From Mesorhizobium sp. WSM4313 (GTDB lineage: Bacteria > Pseudomonadota > Alphaproteobacteria > Rhizobiales > Rhizobiaceae), in NCBI RefSeq assembly GCF_002294725.1, contig NZ_NSFT01000002.1, forward strand, positions 593,270 to 657,269: DNA of 64,000 nt, in the 5' to 3' direction. This document shows, one piece after another, positions 1 to 9,678 of this stretch. The position numbers and the translations under genes were made by a program. The first letter of the stretch is position 1, and the number at the start of each line of letters is the position of its first letter. The notes under the pieces are model-generated. The model did no database searches, was not told where the DNA came from, and saw only the letters and a list, made by a program, of their open reading frames with translations.

Positions 1-756
1 ACAGGCCCGAATATGGGCGGCAAATCGACGTTCCTCAGGCAGAACGCGCTGATAGCCATCCTTGCCCAGACCGGTTCCTTCGTGCCGGCGCAAAGCGCCC
101 ATATCGGCGTGGTCGACAGGCTGTTCTCGCGCGTCGGCGCCTCGGACGACCTGGCGCGCGGCTGCTCGACCTTCATGGTCGAGATGGTCGAGACGGCGGC
201 GATCCTCAACCAGGCCGGCGAGCGGGCGCTGGTCATCCTCGACGAGATCGGCCGCGGCACGGCAACTTTCGACGGCCTGTCGATCGCCTGGGCGGCGGTC
301 GAATATCTGCATGAGAAGAACCGCTGCCGGGCGATTTTTGCCACGCATTTCCATGAGATGACGGCGCTGGCGGGCAAGCTCCCCCGGCTTCACAACGTCA
401 CCATGCGGGTGAAGGAATGGGAAGGCGACGTCGTCTTTCTGCACGAGGTCGGCAAGGGCGCGGCCGACCGCTCCTACGGCGTACAGGTGGCGCGGCTCGC
501 CGGCCTGCCGGAAGCCGTCGTCGCCCGCGCCAAGGAAGTGCTGCACCAGCTCGAAGAGGGCGAAGTCTCGGGCAAGACCAATCGGCTGGTCGACGATCTG
601 CCGCTGTTTTCGGTGGCGGTGAAACGCGAAGCGCCGAAACCCGCCAAAAGCGATGCGCTGGGCGAAGCGCTCGGCGCGATCAATCCGGACGAGATGACGC
701 CGCGCGAGGCGCTGGAGGCGCTCTACCGGCTGAAGGGGCTGGCAACGAAGCAGTAG
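1..756 (+). CDS. mutS: DNA mismatch repair protein MutS (3' part only)
   Basis: This is the C-terminal ATPase domain of the mismatch-recognition protein MutS; the N-terminal mismatch-binding, connector and clamp domains lie before the window. The frame is open from base 1 and begins inside the Walker A motif ([10 protein letters not shown]). It continues with Walker B/D-loop sequence ([15 protein letters not shown]) and the conserved ATHFHE segment, typical of the ABC-class MutS ATPase. The tail with a leucine-rich ending ([11 protein letters not shown]) is the usual dimerisation end. The protein acts in cytoplasmic mismatch repair with MutL. Identification is secure from motifs; only the 5' truncation is a limitation. 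Confidence 0.97.
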   Translation, partial: TGPNMGGKSTFLRQNALIAILAQTGSFVPAQSAHIGVVDRLFSRVGASDDLARGCSTFMVEMVETAAILNQAGERALVILDEIGRGTATFDGLSIAWAAVEYLHEKNRCRAIFATHFHEMTALAGKLPRLHNVTMRVKEWEGDVVFLHEVGKGAADRSYGVQVARLAGLPEAVVARAKEVLHQLEEGEVSGKTNRLVDDLPLFSVAVKREAPKPAKSDALGEALGAINPDEMTPREALEALYRLKGLATKQ

Positions 757-778
757 AACCAGGCGTGGCCTTGACTGA

Positions 779-796
779 TTGTACCGGTCGGTACAA
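779..796. promoter_or_regulatory. Perfect palindrome, likely TetR-family operator
   Basis: TTGTACCG-gt-CGGTACAA is an inverted repeat with perfect 8-base arms and a 2-base spacer. It lies 37 bases before the NTF2-like gene at 834, which is followed by a TetR-family gene at 1364. Size and symmetry fit a TetR dimer site. The inference is that the downstream TetR protein represses this two-gene unit, including itself. Confidence 0.65.
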
Positions 797-833
797 TGTC
801 GGTTATCGACGATTGGAACCGACAGGAGATTTC

Positions 834-1298
834 ATGAGCCGTCCGCCATTGCCGCCCTTCACGGCCGAGACAGCGGCGCAAAAGGCGCGCCTCGCCGAGG
901 ATGCCTGGAACAGCCGCGACCCGGAACGGGTCTCGCTCGCCTATACCGAGGACAGCAGATGGCGCAACCGGGCCGAGTTCATCTCGGGTCGCGGCGAGAT
1001 CGTCGATTTCCTCAAGCGCAAATGGGCGCGCGAGTTGGATTATCGCCTGATCAAGGAGGTCTGGACCTGGAATGAAAACCGCATCGCGGTGCGCTTCGCC
1101 TATGAATGGCGCGACGACAGCGGCCACTGGTTCCGCTCCTACGGCAACGAGAACTGGGAATTCGACGAGGCCGGGTTGATGCGCCGGCGCGTGGCGAGCA
1201 TCAACGACCTGCCGATCACGGAGCGCGAGCGGATATACCACTGGCCGCTCGGCCGCCGGCCGGACGACCATCCCGGCCTTTCGGAACTCGGGCTTTAG
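834..1298 (+). CDS. NTF2-like / DUF1348 family protein
   Basis: A 154-residue soluble protein of the nuclear-transport-factor-2-like fold, DUF1348 type. Recognisable features are the N-terminal [11 protein letters not shown] segment and the aromatic-rich middle ([23 protein letters not shown]). A conserved end contains SINDLPI and RIYHW, which is close to the whole family consensus. The biochemical role of the family is not established; NTF2-like folds often bind small ligands or act as small enzymes. The ATG at 834 was chosen because it follows AGGAG by a short spacer and starts the conserved domain. The gene lies just downstream of a TetR-type palindrome and just upstream of a TetR regulator, so it is probably induced by a small molecule. 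Confidence 0.8.
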   Translation: MSRPPLPPFTAETAAQKARLAEDAWNSRDPERVSLAYTEDSRWRNRAEFISGRGEIVDFLKRKWARELDYRLIKEVWTWNENRIAVRFAYEWRDDSGHWFRSYGNENWEFDEAGLMRRRVASINDLPITERERIYHWPLGRRPDDHPGLSELGL

Positions 1299-1346
1299 AG
1301 CATGACCCAAAAAATTGTGTAGCGGTTTTTGGAAAAGATCATGCTC
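1298..1346. repeat. Intergenic palindromic repeat (gagcatga...tcatgctc)
   Basis: GAGCATGA and TCATGCTC form inverted ends around an internal pair of runs (CCCAAAAAA / TTTTTGG). The same design (short palindromic ends, inner arms around a GCGG-type loop) recurs at 12070, 22487, 22634, 24082 and 39448. This matches the small intergenic palindromes that are abundant in Mesorhizobium-type genomes. It lies between the NTF2-like gene and the TetR gene and can form an RNA hairpin. Confidence 0.7.
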
Positions 1347-1363
1347 GAACAAGAACACTAAAC

Positions 1364-1933
1364 ATGCGGCGCATCGCTCCGGACCGCGACCAGTTGCTGG
1401 CGATCGTGGCCGAGGTTTTCCGCGAGCACGGCTATGAGGGCGCCAGCCTGGCCTTGATCGGCGAGGCGGCGGGGCTCGGCAAGGGAAGCCTCTATCACTT
1501 CTTTCCCGGCGGCAAGGAAGAGATGGCGAGAGCCGTCATTGCCCATATCGACGGCTGGTTCGAGGACAATGTCTTTGCGCCGCTGTGCGACGGCGCCGAT
1601 CCGTCGGCCGAGATCGAGCAGATGCTCGCAGCGACGGACAGCTACTTCCGCTCGGGGCGCCGGGTCTGTCTCATCGGCGCCTTCGCGCTGGAGGCATCCC
1701 GCGATCTCTTCGCCAGCCAGATCAGGAACTATTTCGGCCGTTGGGTCGCGCACCTCGCCGATGCGCTGGCGCGAGTTGGGCATGGGAAAACCGAAGCCGT
1801 CGAACTGGCGGAGGAAACCGTCGCCGCCATCCAGGGCGCGCTCACCCTTGCCCGTGCCGCTGACGATGCCGGGGTATTCTCCCGTACGCTGCGCCGGCTG
1901 CGCACGCGGCTCGGGCTGACGGCCAAGACCTAG
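1364..1933 (+). CDS. TetR/AcrR family transcriptional regulator
   Basis: A 189-residue regulator. Residues about 5-50 form a TetR-type helix-turn-helix (IGEAAGLGKGSLYHFFPGGK), and the rest is an all-helical ligand-binding domain. The SLYHFF core with a conserved Cys in the ligand domain (RRVCLIGAFALE) resembles LmrA/YxaF-like TetR proteins. The ATG at 1364 is the natural start because the HTH begins immediately after it. It lies downstream of the NTF2-like gene, separated by a palindromic repeat, and a perfect operator-like palindrome precedes the pair. Autorepression relieved by an unknown ligand is inferred. Confidence 0.88.
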   Translation: MRRIAPDRDQLLAIVAEVFREHGYEGASLALIGEAAGLGKGSLYHFFPGGKEEMARAVIAHIDGWFEDNVFAPLCDGADPSAEIEQMLAATDSYFRSGRRVCLIGAFALEASRDLFASQIRNYFGRWVAHLADALARVGHGKTEAVELAEETVAAIQGALTLARAADDAGVFSRTLRRLRTRLGLTAKT

Positions 1934-1942
1934 CCCCAGTTC

Positions 1943-2749
1943 CTACAGAGGTTCGAAGCGGTAGCCTGTCTCGGTTCGGGAAATCCGGCCGACGCCCGGT
2001 GAATCGAGATGCGCTCCTGCAACGCACCAGGCATTGTCGGCGGCAAGGGCCAATATGTGCAGCCGGGTTATCCGCGCCTGCTCCTGATGGGCGTCGAATT
2101 CCCATGTGATGTCCGGCCGATCGAACTGAAGCGACGGCACGTGCACAAGGTCGCCCCAGGCCAGCAATGTTTCGCCGTGGCTCGCAACACGAAAGCAGGT
2201 ATGGCCGATTTCATGACCCGGCGCGGCGATCGCCTCGATGTTCGCACTCAAGTGCTGTCCCGGATCCAGAGGCTGCGCTCGATCATGGAAGCGGCTCAAC
2301 CTCGCTTCCGACCGGAACATGTCGAGCTCGGCTCGAGGGACAAGCAAGCGGGAGAGCTGCGGGAAACCGTTCCCGCCATCCGGAAGGATGAGCCCTTGGA
2401 TATGGTCGAGGTGGGTGTGGGTGAAGGCGACAGTGTGTATCCGATCGACGGCGATGTTCGCCTCGCTCAGCGCCTGCGGCAGAAAGCCCATCGTCGGGTG
2501 CCAGGCGTTCGAGGATCCGGTATCGATCAGCGTGATGTCTTCGCCGTCGTCGATGGCAAAGGCATTGACCGACAATCGGAGCGCGCCGTCGAAGAGCGGC
2601 ACCTGCGGCGGCAGATCGCCGAAAGGCTTGTCTCCCGGCTGGCGCAGTCGCCGGACGGGCATGTCGACATAACCGTCGCGCAAGGAGGTGACCGTCAAGT
2701 CGCCGATTTTATAGGTCGCGTAATGAGGTCCGGCTGAAATTCGTTCCAA
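1943..2749 (-). CDS. MBL-fold metallo-hydrolase
   Basis: A 268-residue metallo-beta-lactamase-fold hydrolase. The zinc-binding signature is THTHLDHIQG near residue 103, followed by a metal-ligand His in APGHEIGHT and an Asp in LAWGDLVH. The overall pattern resembles AHL-lactonase/quercetinase-like MBL proteins, but the substrate cannot be read from sequence. No ATG precedes the conserved N-terminus. A TTG at 2749 with GGAG upstream begins the protein cleanly (ISAGPHYATYKIGDLTV), so TTG is proposed as the start. It lies 32 bases downstream of the aldo-keto reductase on the same strand and is probably co-transcribed with it. Confidence 0.82.
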   Translation of the reverse strand: MERISAGPHYATYKIGDLTVTSLRDGYVDMPVRRLRQPGDKPFGDLPPQVPLFDGALRLSVNAFAIDDGEDITLIDTGSSNAWHPTMGFLPQALSEANIAVDRIHTVAFTHTHLDHIQGLILPDGGNGFPQLSRLLVPRAELDMFRSEARLSRFHDRAQPLDPGQHLSANIEAIAAPGHEIGHTCFRVASHGETLLAWGDLVHVPSLQFDRPDITWEFDAHQEQARITRLHILALAADNAWCVAGAHLDSPGVGRISRTETGYRFEPL

Positions 2750-2781
2750 TGCCTGCTCTCCGCCCGATCGAGGTTTTTCGG

Positions 2782-3627
2782 CTAGATCATCTCCAGGCCG
2801 CGCTTGCGCGTCGGCGGCGGGAAAGCGCGATCGAGCTCGGCAAGGTCTTCCGCCGTCAAAGCGATGTCGAGCGCGGCGGCGTTCTGGCGGACATGCTCCT
2901 GGCGGCCGGCCTTCGGGATTGCGATGACGCCGTCCTGCATCATTATCCAGGCAAGCGCGATCTGCGCCGCCGTGGCGTTGTGTCGGGCGGCGACCGCCTC
3001 GAGCCGCGCATTGCGGGCCAGCGCGCCCTGCTCCACCGGCGAATAGGCCATCAGCGGTATGCGGCGCTGCCGGCTCCACGGCGCAAGGTCAAATTCGAGC
3101 CCGCGCCGCGACAGGTTGTAAAGCACCTGGTTAGTCTGGACATTGCCGCCGGACGGCAGACCGACTAGATTCTCCATCTCGTCCGTGTCGAAATTGCTGA
3201 CGCCCCAGTGGCGGATCTTGCCCTCCGTTTTTAGCGCCTCGAACGCCTGCACGGTTTCGGAAAGCGGCACACTGCCCGGCCAATGCAGCAGATAGAGATC
3301 GATGCGGTCGGTGGCGAGGCGCTTCAGGCTGCTCTCGCAGGCCCGTTTCACGCCGGCGCGCGAGGCGTTGGAGGGCAGCACTTTGGAGACCAGGAAGGTC
3401 TCGTCGCGGCGCCCGGCGATGGCTTGCGCCACCACCTCCTCGGCGCCGCCATCGGCATACATTTCGGCCGTGTCGATCAGCGTCATGCCGAGGTCCAGCC
3501 CAAGCTTCAGCGCCGCGACCTCATCGGCGTGGCGCCGTCGATCCTCACCCATCTTCCAGGTGCCTTGGCCCAGCACCGGGACGGTTTCGCCCGACGGCAG
3601 CTTCAAGGTTCTGATCAACGAGGGCAT
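2782..3627 (-). CDS. Aldo/keto reductase
   Basis: A 281-residue NAD(P)H-dependent oxidoreductase of the AKR (beta/alpha)8 family. The catalytic tetrad is visible: Asp and Tyr in [12 protein letters not shown], Lys in [10 protein letters not shown] and His in YLLHWPG. A C-terminal nucleotide-binding segment is also present ([16 protein letters not shown]). The enzyme reduces carbonyls in the cytoplasm; the actual substrate is unknown. The ATG at 3627 begins at the usual distance before the first strand. It forms a probable two-gene unit with the downstream MBL-fold hydrolase. Confidence 0.92.
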   Translation of the reverse strand: MPSLIRTLKLPSGETVPVLGQGTWKMGEDRRRHADEVAALKLGLDLGMTLIDTAEMYADGGAEEVVAQAIAGRRDETFLVSKVLPSNASRAGVKRACESSLKRLATDRIDLYLLHWPGSVPLSETVQAFEALKTEGKIRHWGVSNFDTDEMENLVGLPSGGNVQTNQVLYNLSRRGLEFDLAPWSRQRRIPLMAYSPVEQGALARNARLEAVAARHNATAAQIALAWIMMQDGVIAIPKAGRQEHVRQNAAALDIALTAEDLAELDRAFPPPTRKRGLEMI

Positions 3628-3716
3628 GGCGTTCTCCGCGTAAGGCTGGATCGCAGCACAGCCACAGTTGGAAATCCAGACCGACGCCGGCTGGCCGCCC
3701 GGATTTCCCGCAGTGA

Positions 3717-4106
3717 CTATTTCGCCGGATGCTTGGCGAGCCAGTCCTGCATCTGCTTGATCTCGGCTTCCTGTGCCGTGACGACGCCTTCAGCGAGCTT
3801 GCGTATCTCCGGGTCCTTGCCGTTGGTGATCACCACCTTGGCCATGTCGATGGCGCCCTGATGATGCGGGATCATGCTGCGGACGAAATCGACATCGGCA
3901 TTGCCGGTGTATTTGATCGTCATGTCCTTATGCATCTTCTTCATCGCCTTCTCGTAGCCGACGGTGGCCGGGCTCTGGGCGCCCATCGCCATCTTGGACA
4001 TGTCGTGCTTCATCTCCTCCGAAGAGGCCGGCACGCTTTCGAGGAACACGGCGAGCAGCATTCCGGCCGCCATCAAAAGCAGCACGATTTTCTTGGCCAG
4101 GGTCAT
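3717..4106 (-). CDS. DUF305 family exported protein (copper-associated)
   Basis: A 129-residue protein with an N-terminal signal or membrane anchor ([25 protein letters not shown]) and a helical DUF305 domain. The domain is rich in Met and His ([24 protein letters not shown]), so it could bind metal outside the cytoplasm. Members are often found with copper-resistance genes, which agrees with its position 41 bases downstream of the copper ATPase on the same strand. A clear GGAG precedes the ATG at 4106. The likely role is periplasmic copper binding as part of the same operon. Confidence 0.88.
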   Translation of the reverse strand: MTLAKKIVLLLMAAGMLLAVFLESVPASSEEMKHDMSKMAMGAQSPATVGYEKAMKKMHKDMTIKYTGNADVDFVRSMIPHHQGAIDMAKVVITNGKDPEIRKLAEGVVTAQEAEIKQMQDWLAKHPAK

Positions 4107-4147
4107 TCAAGTCTCCTTCTGTTGGATTGCGTATCTGGGGGTCTTGC

Positions 4148-6652
4148 TCAGAGTTTCAACGTTCTCAGCCGCAGCGCGTTGCCGATCACGGAGACCGATG
4201 ACAGGCTCATCGCCGCCGCCGCCAGCATCGGCGACAGCAGCGTGCCGGTAAGCGGATAAAGCACGCCGGCCGCGACCGGCACGCCGAGCACGTTGTAGAG
4301 GAAGGCAAAGAACAGGTTCTGGCGGATGTTGCGGATCGTCGCCTGGGCCAGCGTGCGTGCCCTGACGATGCCGTTGAGGTCGCCTTTGACCAGCGTGATG
4401 CCGGCGCTTTCGACCGCGACATCGGCGCCGGTGCCCATGGCGATGCCGACATCGGCGCCGGCCAGCGCCGGCGCGTCGTTGACACCGTCGCCGGCCATGG
4501 CGACGCCGGCGCCCTTGGCACGCAGTTCCTCGACCAGCGCGCCCTTCTCATCCGGCAGCAACCCGGCGCGGACCTCGTCGATGCCGAGCCTGCCGGCAAT
4601 CGCTCGTGCCGTGCGCTCGTTGTCGCCTGTCGCCATGATGATGCGCAACCCCTTGTCGTGCAGCGCCCTTATCGCCTCGGCTGTAGTCGCTTTCACGGGA
4701 TCGGCGACGGCGACGATACCGGCGAAACTGCCCTCGACAGCCACGAACATGGCCGTCTTGCCTTCGGCCTGCAGCGCCTCGGTATTGGCAGCCGACGTTG
4801 CGACGCCGAGGTCCGCCATCATCGCCGCATTGCCGAGCGCGACCTTCCTGCCCGAAACCGTGCCCGAAACGCCCTTGCCGGTAATGGCTTCGAAATCGAC
4901 CGCGTCGGCCAGCTTCAGGCCGCGCGCGGCAGCGCCCTCGACGATCGCCTCGGCCAGCGGATGCTCGGAGCCCTTTTCCAGCGCGGCCGCGAGGCCGAGC
5001 AGCTCGTTCTCGCCGATGCCCGCGGCCGGAACGACATCGGTAAGCCGCGGCTTGCCCTCGGTCAGCGTACCGGTCTTATCGACGATCAGCGTGTCGACCG
5101 AGGCGAAACGTTCCAATGCCGCCGCTTCCTTGATCAGCACGCCGGCATGCGCGCCGCGCCCGGTCGCGGTCATGATCGACATCGGCGTCGCAAGACCGAG
5201 CGCGCAGGGACAGGCGATGATCAGCACCGACACCGCCGAGACGATGGCGAAGATCAGGCTCGGTTCGGGGCCGACGAGCGCCCAGGCGATGAAGGCCAGG
5301 ACCGCCACCAGCACGACGGCCGGGACGAAATAGAAGGACACGCGGTCGGCGAGACCCTGGATCGGCGCCCGCGAGCGCTGCGCCTTGGCGACCAGCTCGA
5401 CAATGCGCGACAGTGTGGTCTCGGCGCCGACCTTCTCGGCGCGCATGACCAGCGAGCCGTTCTTGTTCAGCGTGCCGCCGGTGAGCATGTCGCCTTCCGT
5501 CTTCTCGACCGGCAGCGGTTCGCCGGTGATCATCGATTCATCGATCGCCGACCGACCCTCGAGCACGATGCCGTCGACCGGCACGGCATCGCCGGGACGG
5601 ATGCGCAAGCGGTCGCCCGACTTGACGCTGTCGAGCGGTACGTCCTTCTCGGAGCCGTCGGCGCCGATCAGCCGCGCTGTCTTCGGGGCAAGGTCGAGCA
5701 GGGCGCGGATGGCCGAGCCGGTGCGCTCGCGGGCCTTGAGTTCCAGCACCTGGCCGAGAAAGACCAGCGCGACGATGACGGCGGCGGCCTCGAAATAGAC
5801 CGGGACGGCGCCGTCATGACCGCGGAACTGATGCGGAAAGAGGCCCGGGAACAGGGCGGCGATCACGCTGTAGAGGTAGGCGGCACCGACGCCCAGCGAG
5901 ATCAGCGTCCACATATTCGGGCTACGGTTGAGGATCGATTCCCAGCCGCGATGGAAGAACGGAAACGCCGCCCACAGAACCACCGGGCTCGCCAGCGCCA
6001 GTTCCACCCAGGTCTTCGTGCGGCCGTCGATGAGGGTTTCGAAGCTGAAGCCCAGCATCGGCGCCATGGCAATGATCAGGAGCGGCACGGAGAGCACCGC
6101 GCTGACCCAGAAGCGGCGGGTGAAATCGACGAGCTCGGGATTCGGGCCTTCCTCGCCTGTCGGCACGCCCATCGGTTCCAGCGCCATGCCGCAGATCGGA
6201 CAGGAGCCGGGCTTGTCGCGGATGATCTCGGGATGCATCGGGCAGGTGTATTGCGTGCCCTTGGGCATCGGCTGCGGCTCGGGCCGGCCAGCGAGGTATT
6301 TTGCCGGCTCCGCCTCGAATTTGCCCTTGCAACCGGCGGAGCAGAAATAGAAGCCCTGCCCTTCATGGCGAACGAAGTGCTTCGCGCTCGCGCGGTCGAC
6401 GCTCATGCCGCAGACGGGATCGGTGGCCGTCAAATAGCCCTCGGGCTCGGCCTGGAATTTCGTGCGGCAGCGCTCGCTGCAGAAATGAAAGGTGCGGCCG
6501 CCATGCTCGGCCGTCGGCTTGCCGGCCGCCGGATCGACCGTCATGCCGCAGACAGGGTCGCGAAGCACCGCTTCGGTGTCGGGCGCGACATTCTTCGCAG
6601 AGCAGCAGCCGCCGCCATGCGCATGATGGTGGGGGTGGTCGGAATGGGTCAT
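4148..6652 (-). CDS. copA: Copper-translocating P-type ATPase with YHS domains
   Basis: An 834-residue P1B-type ATPase that should export Cu(I) across the inner membrane. The N-terminus is His-rich, followed by two YHS/TRASH-like Cys modules (DPVCGMTVD and DPVCGMSVD, roughly residues 31-121). A heavy-metal-binding YTCPMHPEI...CPICGM segment follows (about 135-160) in place of a classical HMA domain. The membrane CPC motif is near residues 481-483, the phosphorylated Asp lies in DKTGTLTEG near 525, and the hinge is [10 protein letters not shown]. The ATG at 6652 follows GAGG by 8 bases; longer forms would read through the promoter. A CueR-type promoter sits just upstream and the DUF305 gene just downstream. 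Confidence 0.95.
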   Translation of the reverse strand: MTHSDHPHHHAHGGGCCSAKNVAPDTEAVLRDPVCGMTVDPAAGKPTAEHGGRTFHFCSERCRTKFQAEPEGYLTATDPVCGMSVDRASAKHFVRHEGQGFYFCSAGCKGKFEAEPAKYLAGRPEPQPMPKGTQYTCPMHPEIIRDKPGSCPICGMALEPMGVPTGEEGPNPELVDFTRRFWVSAVLSVPLLIIAMAPMLGFSFETLIDGRTKTWVELALASPVVLWAAFPFFHRGWESILNRSPNMWTLISLGVGAAYLYSVIAALFPGLFPHQFRGHDGAVPVYFEAAAVIVALVFLGQVLELKARERTGSAIRALLDLAPKTARLIGADGSEKDVPLDSVKSGDRLRIRPGDAVPVDGIVLEGRSAIDESMITGEPLPVEKTEGDMLTGGTLNKNGSLVMRAEKVGAETTLSRIVELVAKAQRSRAPIQGLADRVSFYFVPAVVLVAVLAFIAWALVGPEPSLIFAIVSAVSVLIIACPCALGLATPMSIMTATGRGAHAGVLIKEAAALERFASVDTLIVDKTGTLTEGKPRLTDVVPAAGIGENELLGLAAALEKGSEHPLAEAIVEGAAARGLKLADAVDFEAITGKGVSGTVSGRKVALGNAAMMADLGVATSAANTEALQAEGKTAMFVAVEGSFAGIVAVADPVKATTAEAIRALHDKGLRIIMATGDNERTARAIAGRLGIDEVRAGLLPDEKGALVEELRAKGAGVAMAGDGVNDAPALAGADVGIAMGTGADVAVESAGITLVKGDLNGIVRARTLAQATIRNIRQNLFFAFLYNVLGVPVAAGVLYPLTGTLLSPMLAAAAMSLSSVSVIGNALRLRTLKL

Positions 6653-6684
6653 CAGCAATACCTCGGAATTCTCGAATTGAGGCG

Positions 6685-6715
6685 GAGGTAGTCCTTCCAG
6701 TAACTGGAAGGTCAA
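6685..6715 (-). promoter_or_regulatory. CueR/HmrR-type copper promoter of copA
   Basis: On the minus strand, TTGACC (6710-6715) and TACCTC (6685-6690) are separated by 19 bases, the overlong spacer typical of MerR-family promoters. The spacer region holds CCTTCCAG-tta-CTGGAAGG, a perfect dyad matching the CueR/HmrR operator known for copper-efflux genes. It reads into copA 33 bases downstream. A CueR-like gene is present at 15576. Confidence 0.88.
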
Positions 6716-6837
6716 GAGCCGGTTTCGACTTTTGCGAAAATCGGCCGGGCGATTGCGGATTACGCTTCTGCGCGATGGCAATCGCGGCCGCCTGCCCCAT
6801 ACACAGCGCCGCGAAAACAGGCTATAGACGCCGCCGA

Positions 6838-9639
6838 ATGGCAAAGATCTCCCTGAAACTCGACGAAATCATCGATGGCGATGCGTTGCGCCGCGACTTG
6901 ACCGCGTTGACGGCGGTGAGCGCCGGCGACGGTTCAGGACCGGCTGCCCGCACGGCCGTCCTCCAACTGCTCAAGGCCAGGATGGCCGAAGGGCGAAAGA
7001 TCGCCGAGACCATGCTCAAGCAGGACGGCGGCGGCAATGCCTGCGCCGAGCGGCTGTCGCATCTGATGGATGAACTGATCCGGGCGCTCTATGATTTCGC
7101 CGCCACCCATGTCTATCGGGTCAAGAACCGGTCCGCGGCCGAGCGCATGGCGGTCGTTGCCGTCGGCGGCTACGGCCGCGGCACGCTGGCGCCGGGTTCC
7201 GACATCGACCTGCTTTTCCTGCTGCCCTACAAGCAGACCCCATGGGGCGAGCAGATCGTCGAATACATGCTCTATATGCTGTGGGACATGGGGCTGAAGG
7301 TCGGCCACGCCACCCGCAACATCGACGAGTGCCTCAGGCTGTCGCGCGGCGACATCACCATCCGCACGTCGATCCTCGAGGCGCGCTTCCTGTGGGGCGA
7401 ACAGAAGCTCTATGAAGAACTGCTCACCCGCTTCGACCATGAAGTGGTGCGCACGACCGGGCCGGAATATGTGCAGGCCAAGCTCGCCGAGCGCGACGAG
7501 CGCCACGCCAAGGCCGGCGAAAGCCGCTATCTGGTCGAGCCCAATGTCAAGGACGGCAAGGGCGGCCTGCGCGACCTGCAGACGCTGTTTTGGATCGGCA
7601 AATATTTCTACCGCGTGCGCACCGGCGAGGAACTGGTCGAGAAGGGCGTCTTCACCGAGGCCGAATATCGCGAATTCCAGAAGGCCGAGGATTTTCTCTG
7701 GGCGGTGCGCTGCCACATGCATTTCCTCACCGGCAAGGCGGAAGAGCGGCTGCATTTCGACATCCAGCGCGAGATCGCCGAGCGGCTGGGCTATACGACG
7801 CATCCCGGCCTGTCGGCGGTCGAGCGCTTCATGAAGCACTATTTCCTCGTCGCCAAGGACGTCGGCGACCTCACCCGCATCTTCTGTGCGGCGCTCGAGG
7901 AAGAGCAGGCCAAGCATGTGCCGGGCTTCAACCGCATCTTCCTCACCTTCCAGCGGCGCAAGCGCAAGCTTGCCGGCACCTCCGACTTCATCGTCGACAA
8001 TCACCGCATCAACATCGCCGACGACAGCGTGTTCGAGCGCGACCCGGTCAACCTGCTGAGGCTGTTCTGGTTCGCCGACAAGCACGGATTGGAATTCCAC
8101 CCCGATGCGCTGAAGCTGCTCACCCGCTCGCTCGGGCTCGTCAACAAGTCGCTCCGGCGCGACGAGGAGGCCAACCGGCTGTTCCTCGACATCCTGACAT
8201 CGGACCGCAATGCCGAGCTCAATCTCAGGCGCATGAACGAGGCGGGGCTGCTCGGCAGACTGATCCCGGACTTCGGCAAGATCGTCGCCATGATGCAGTT
8301 CTCGATGTACCACCACTATACGGTGGACGAGCATCTGATCCGCTGCATCGGCGTGCTGGCCGAGATCGAGCGCGGCGACGGCGCGAAGGTGCATCCGCTG
8401 TCGCACACGCTGATGCCTGGCCTGAGAAAGAGCCGTGAGGCGCTCTATGTCGCGGTGCTGCTGCACGACATCGCCAAGGGCCGGCCCGAAGACCATTCGG
8501 AAGCCGGCGCCAGGATCGCGCGGCGCATCTGCCCGCATATGGGGCTGTCGGCCGCCGACACCGAGACCGTCGCCTGGCTTGTCGAGAACCATCTTGTGAT
8601 GTCGATGACAGCGCAGACGCGCGACCTCAACGACCGCAAGACGATCGAGGATTTTGCTTCGATCGTGCAATCGGCCGAGCGGCTGAAGCTGCTTTTGATC
8701 CTCACCGTCTGCGATATCAGGGGCGTCGGGCCGGGCGTGTGGAACGGCTGGAAGGGGCAGTTGCTGCGCACGCTCTATTATGAGACCGAACTGCTCCTGA
8801 CGGGCGGCTTTTCGGAAGTCTCGCGCGCCGAGCGCACGGCCGCGGCGCGCGAGCGGCTGGCCGAGGCACTGTCTGCCTGGCCGGCGAAGGAGCGCAAGCG
8901 CTATGTCGCGCAGCACTACGAGAATTACCTTCTGGCGGTTGACCTTGCCGACCAGCTTCGCCATGCCGAATTCATCCGCGAGGCGGATGCGGCCGGCAAG
9001 AAGCTTGCCACCATGGTCAAGACGCATGAGTTCGAGGCGGTGACGGAGATCACCGTGCTGGCGCCGGACCATCCGCGCCTGCTTTCGATCATTGCCGGAG
9101 CTTGCGCCGCGGCCGGCGGCAACATCGTCGACGCGCAGATCTTCACCACCTCGGACGGCCGCGCGCTGGATTCCATACTGATCTCCAGGGAGTTCGACCG
9201 CGACGAGGACGAGCGCCGCCGCGCCGAGCGCGTCGGCCGGCTGATCGAGGACGTGCTTTCGGGCAAGAGCTGGCTGCCCGAGATGATCGAGAAGCGCACC
9301 AAGCCGAAGCGCGGCGCCAAGGCGTTCCGGATTCCGCCGCGCGCCGAAATCCGCAACACGCTGTCGAACCGTTTTTCGGTGATCGAGGTCGAGGGGCTGG
9401 ACCGGCCGGGCTTGCTGTCCGAGATCACCGGGACGCTCTCCGACCTTTCGCTCGACATCGCCTCGGCGCATATCACGACGTTCGGCGAGAAGGTCATCGA
9501 CACGTTCTACGTCACCGACCTGACCGGGCAGAAGATCGACAGCCCGACGCGCACCGCCACCATCCACAAGCGGCTGATCGATACGCTTGAAGGCAATTCG
9601 TCCGAACGTAACGGCAAGGCCAAGGCGGCGGCCGAGTGA
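6838..9639 (+). CDS. glnD: Bifunctional uridylyltransferase / uridylyl-removing enzyme GlnD
   Basis: A 933-residue nitrogen-status sensor that uridylylates and deuridylylates PII proteins. The nucleotidyltransferase site is [18 protein letters not shown] near residue 110. The HD hydrolase motif [13 protein letters not shown] is near residue 540. Two C-terminal ACT domains begin near residues 735 ([17 protein letters not shown]) and 845 ([17 protein letters not shown]). Length and domain order match rhizobial GlnD. The ATG at 6838 precedes the first conserved helix; the open frame extends much further upstream through the copA promoter region but without coding character. It diverges from copA. 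Confidence 0.97.
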   Translation: MAKISLKLDEIIDGDALRRDLTALTAVSAGDGSGPAARTAVLQLLKARMAEGRKIAETMLKQDGGGNACAERLSHLMDELIRALYDFAATHVYRVKNRSAAERMAVVAVGGYGRGTLAPGSDIDLLFLLPYKQTPWGEQIVEYMLYMLWDMGLKVGHATRNIDECLRLSRGDITIRTSILEARFLWGEQKLYEELLTRFDHEVVRTTGPEYVQAKLAERDERHAKAGESRYLVEPNVKDGKGGLRDLQTLFWIGKYFYRVRTGEELVEKGVFTEAEYREFQKAEDFLWAVRCHMHFLTGKAEERLHFDIQREIAERLGYTTHPGLSAVERFMKHYFLVAKDVGDLTRIFCAALEEEQAKHVPGFNRIFLTFQRRKRKLAGTSDFIVDNHRINIADDSVFERDPVNLLRLFWFADKHGLEFHPDALKLLTRSLGLVNKSLRRDEEANRLFLDILTSDRNAELNLRRMNEAGLLGRLIPDFGKIVAMMQFSMYHHYTVDEHLIRCIGVLAEIERGDGAKVHPLSHTLMPGLRKSREALYVAVLLHDIAKGRPEDHSEAGARIARRICPHMGLSAADTETVAWLVENHLVMSMTAQTRDLNDRKTIEDFASIVQSAERLKLLLILTVCDIRGVGPGVWNGWKGQLLRTLYYETELLLTGGFSEVSRAERTAAARERLAEALSAWPAKERKRYVAQHYENYLLAVDLADQLRHAEFIREADAAGKKLATMVKTHEFEAVTEITVLAPDHPRLLSIIAGACAAAGGNIVDAQIFTTSDGRALDSILISREFDRDEDERRRAERVGRLIEDVLSGKSWLPEMIEKRTKPKRGAKAFRIPPRAEIRNTLSNRFSVIEVEGLDRPGLLSEITGTLSDLSLDIASAHITTFGEKVIDTFYVTDLTGQKIDSPTRTATIHKRLIDTLEGNSSERNGKAKAAAE

Positions 9640-9678
9640 CATCCATTTGACGCAATTTTTCTGGCAGTCGTTCCCAGC

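Noticed and set aside
1106..1363. Longer N-terminus for the TetR gene reaching into the DUF1348 gene
   Set aside because: It would overlap a well-supported gene in another frame, and the HTH starts right after the ATG at 1364.
4658..6691. Long plus-strand frame opposite copA
   Set aside because: Antisense shadow; Arg/His-rich without family features, while copA motifs are clear on the minus strand.
6934..9642. Very long minus-strand open frame (over 900 codons) inside glnD
   Set aside because: High-GC shadow of the real glnD frame; translation has no recognisable domain and the plus strand has clear GlnD motifs.
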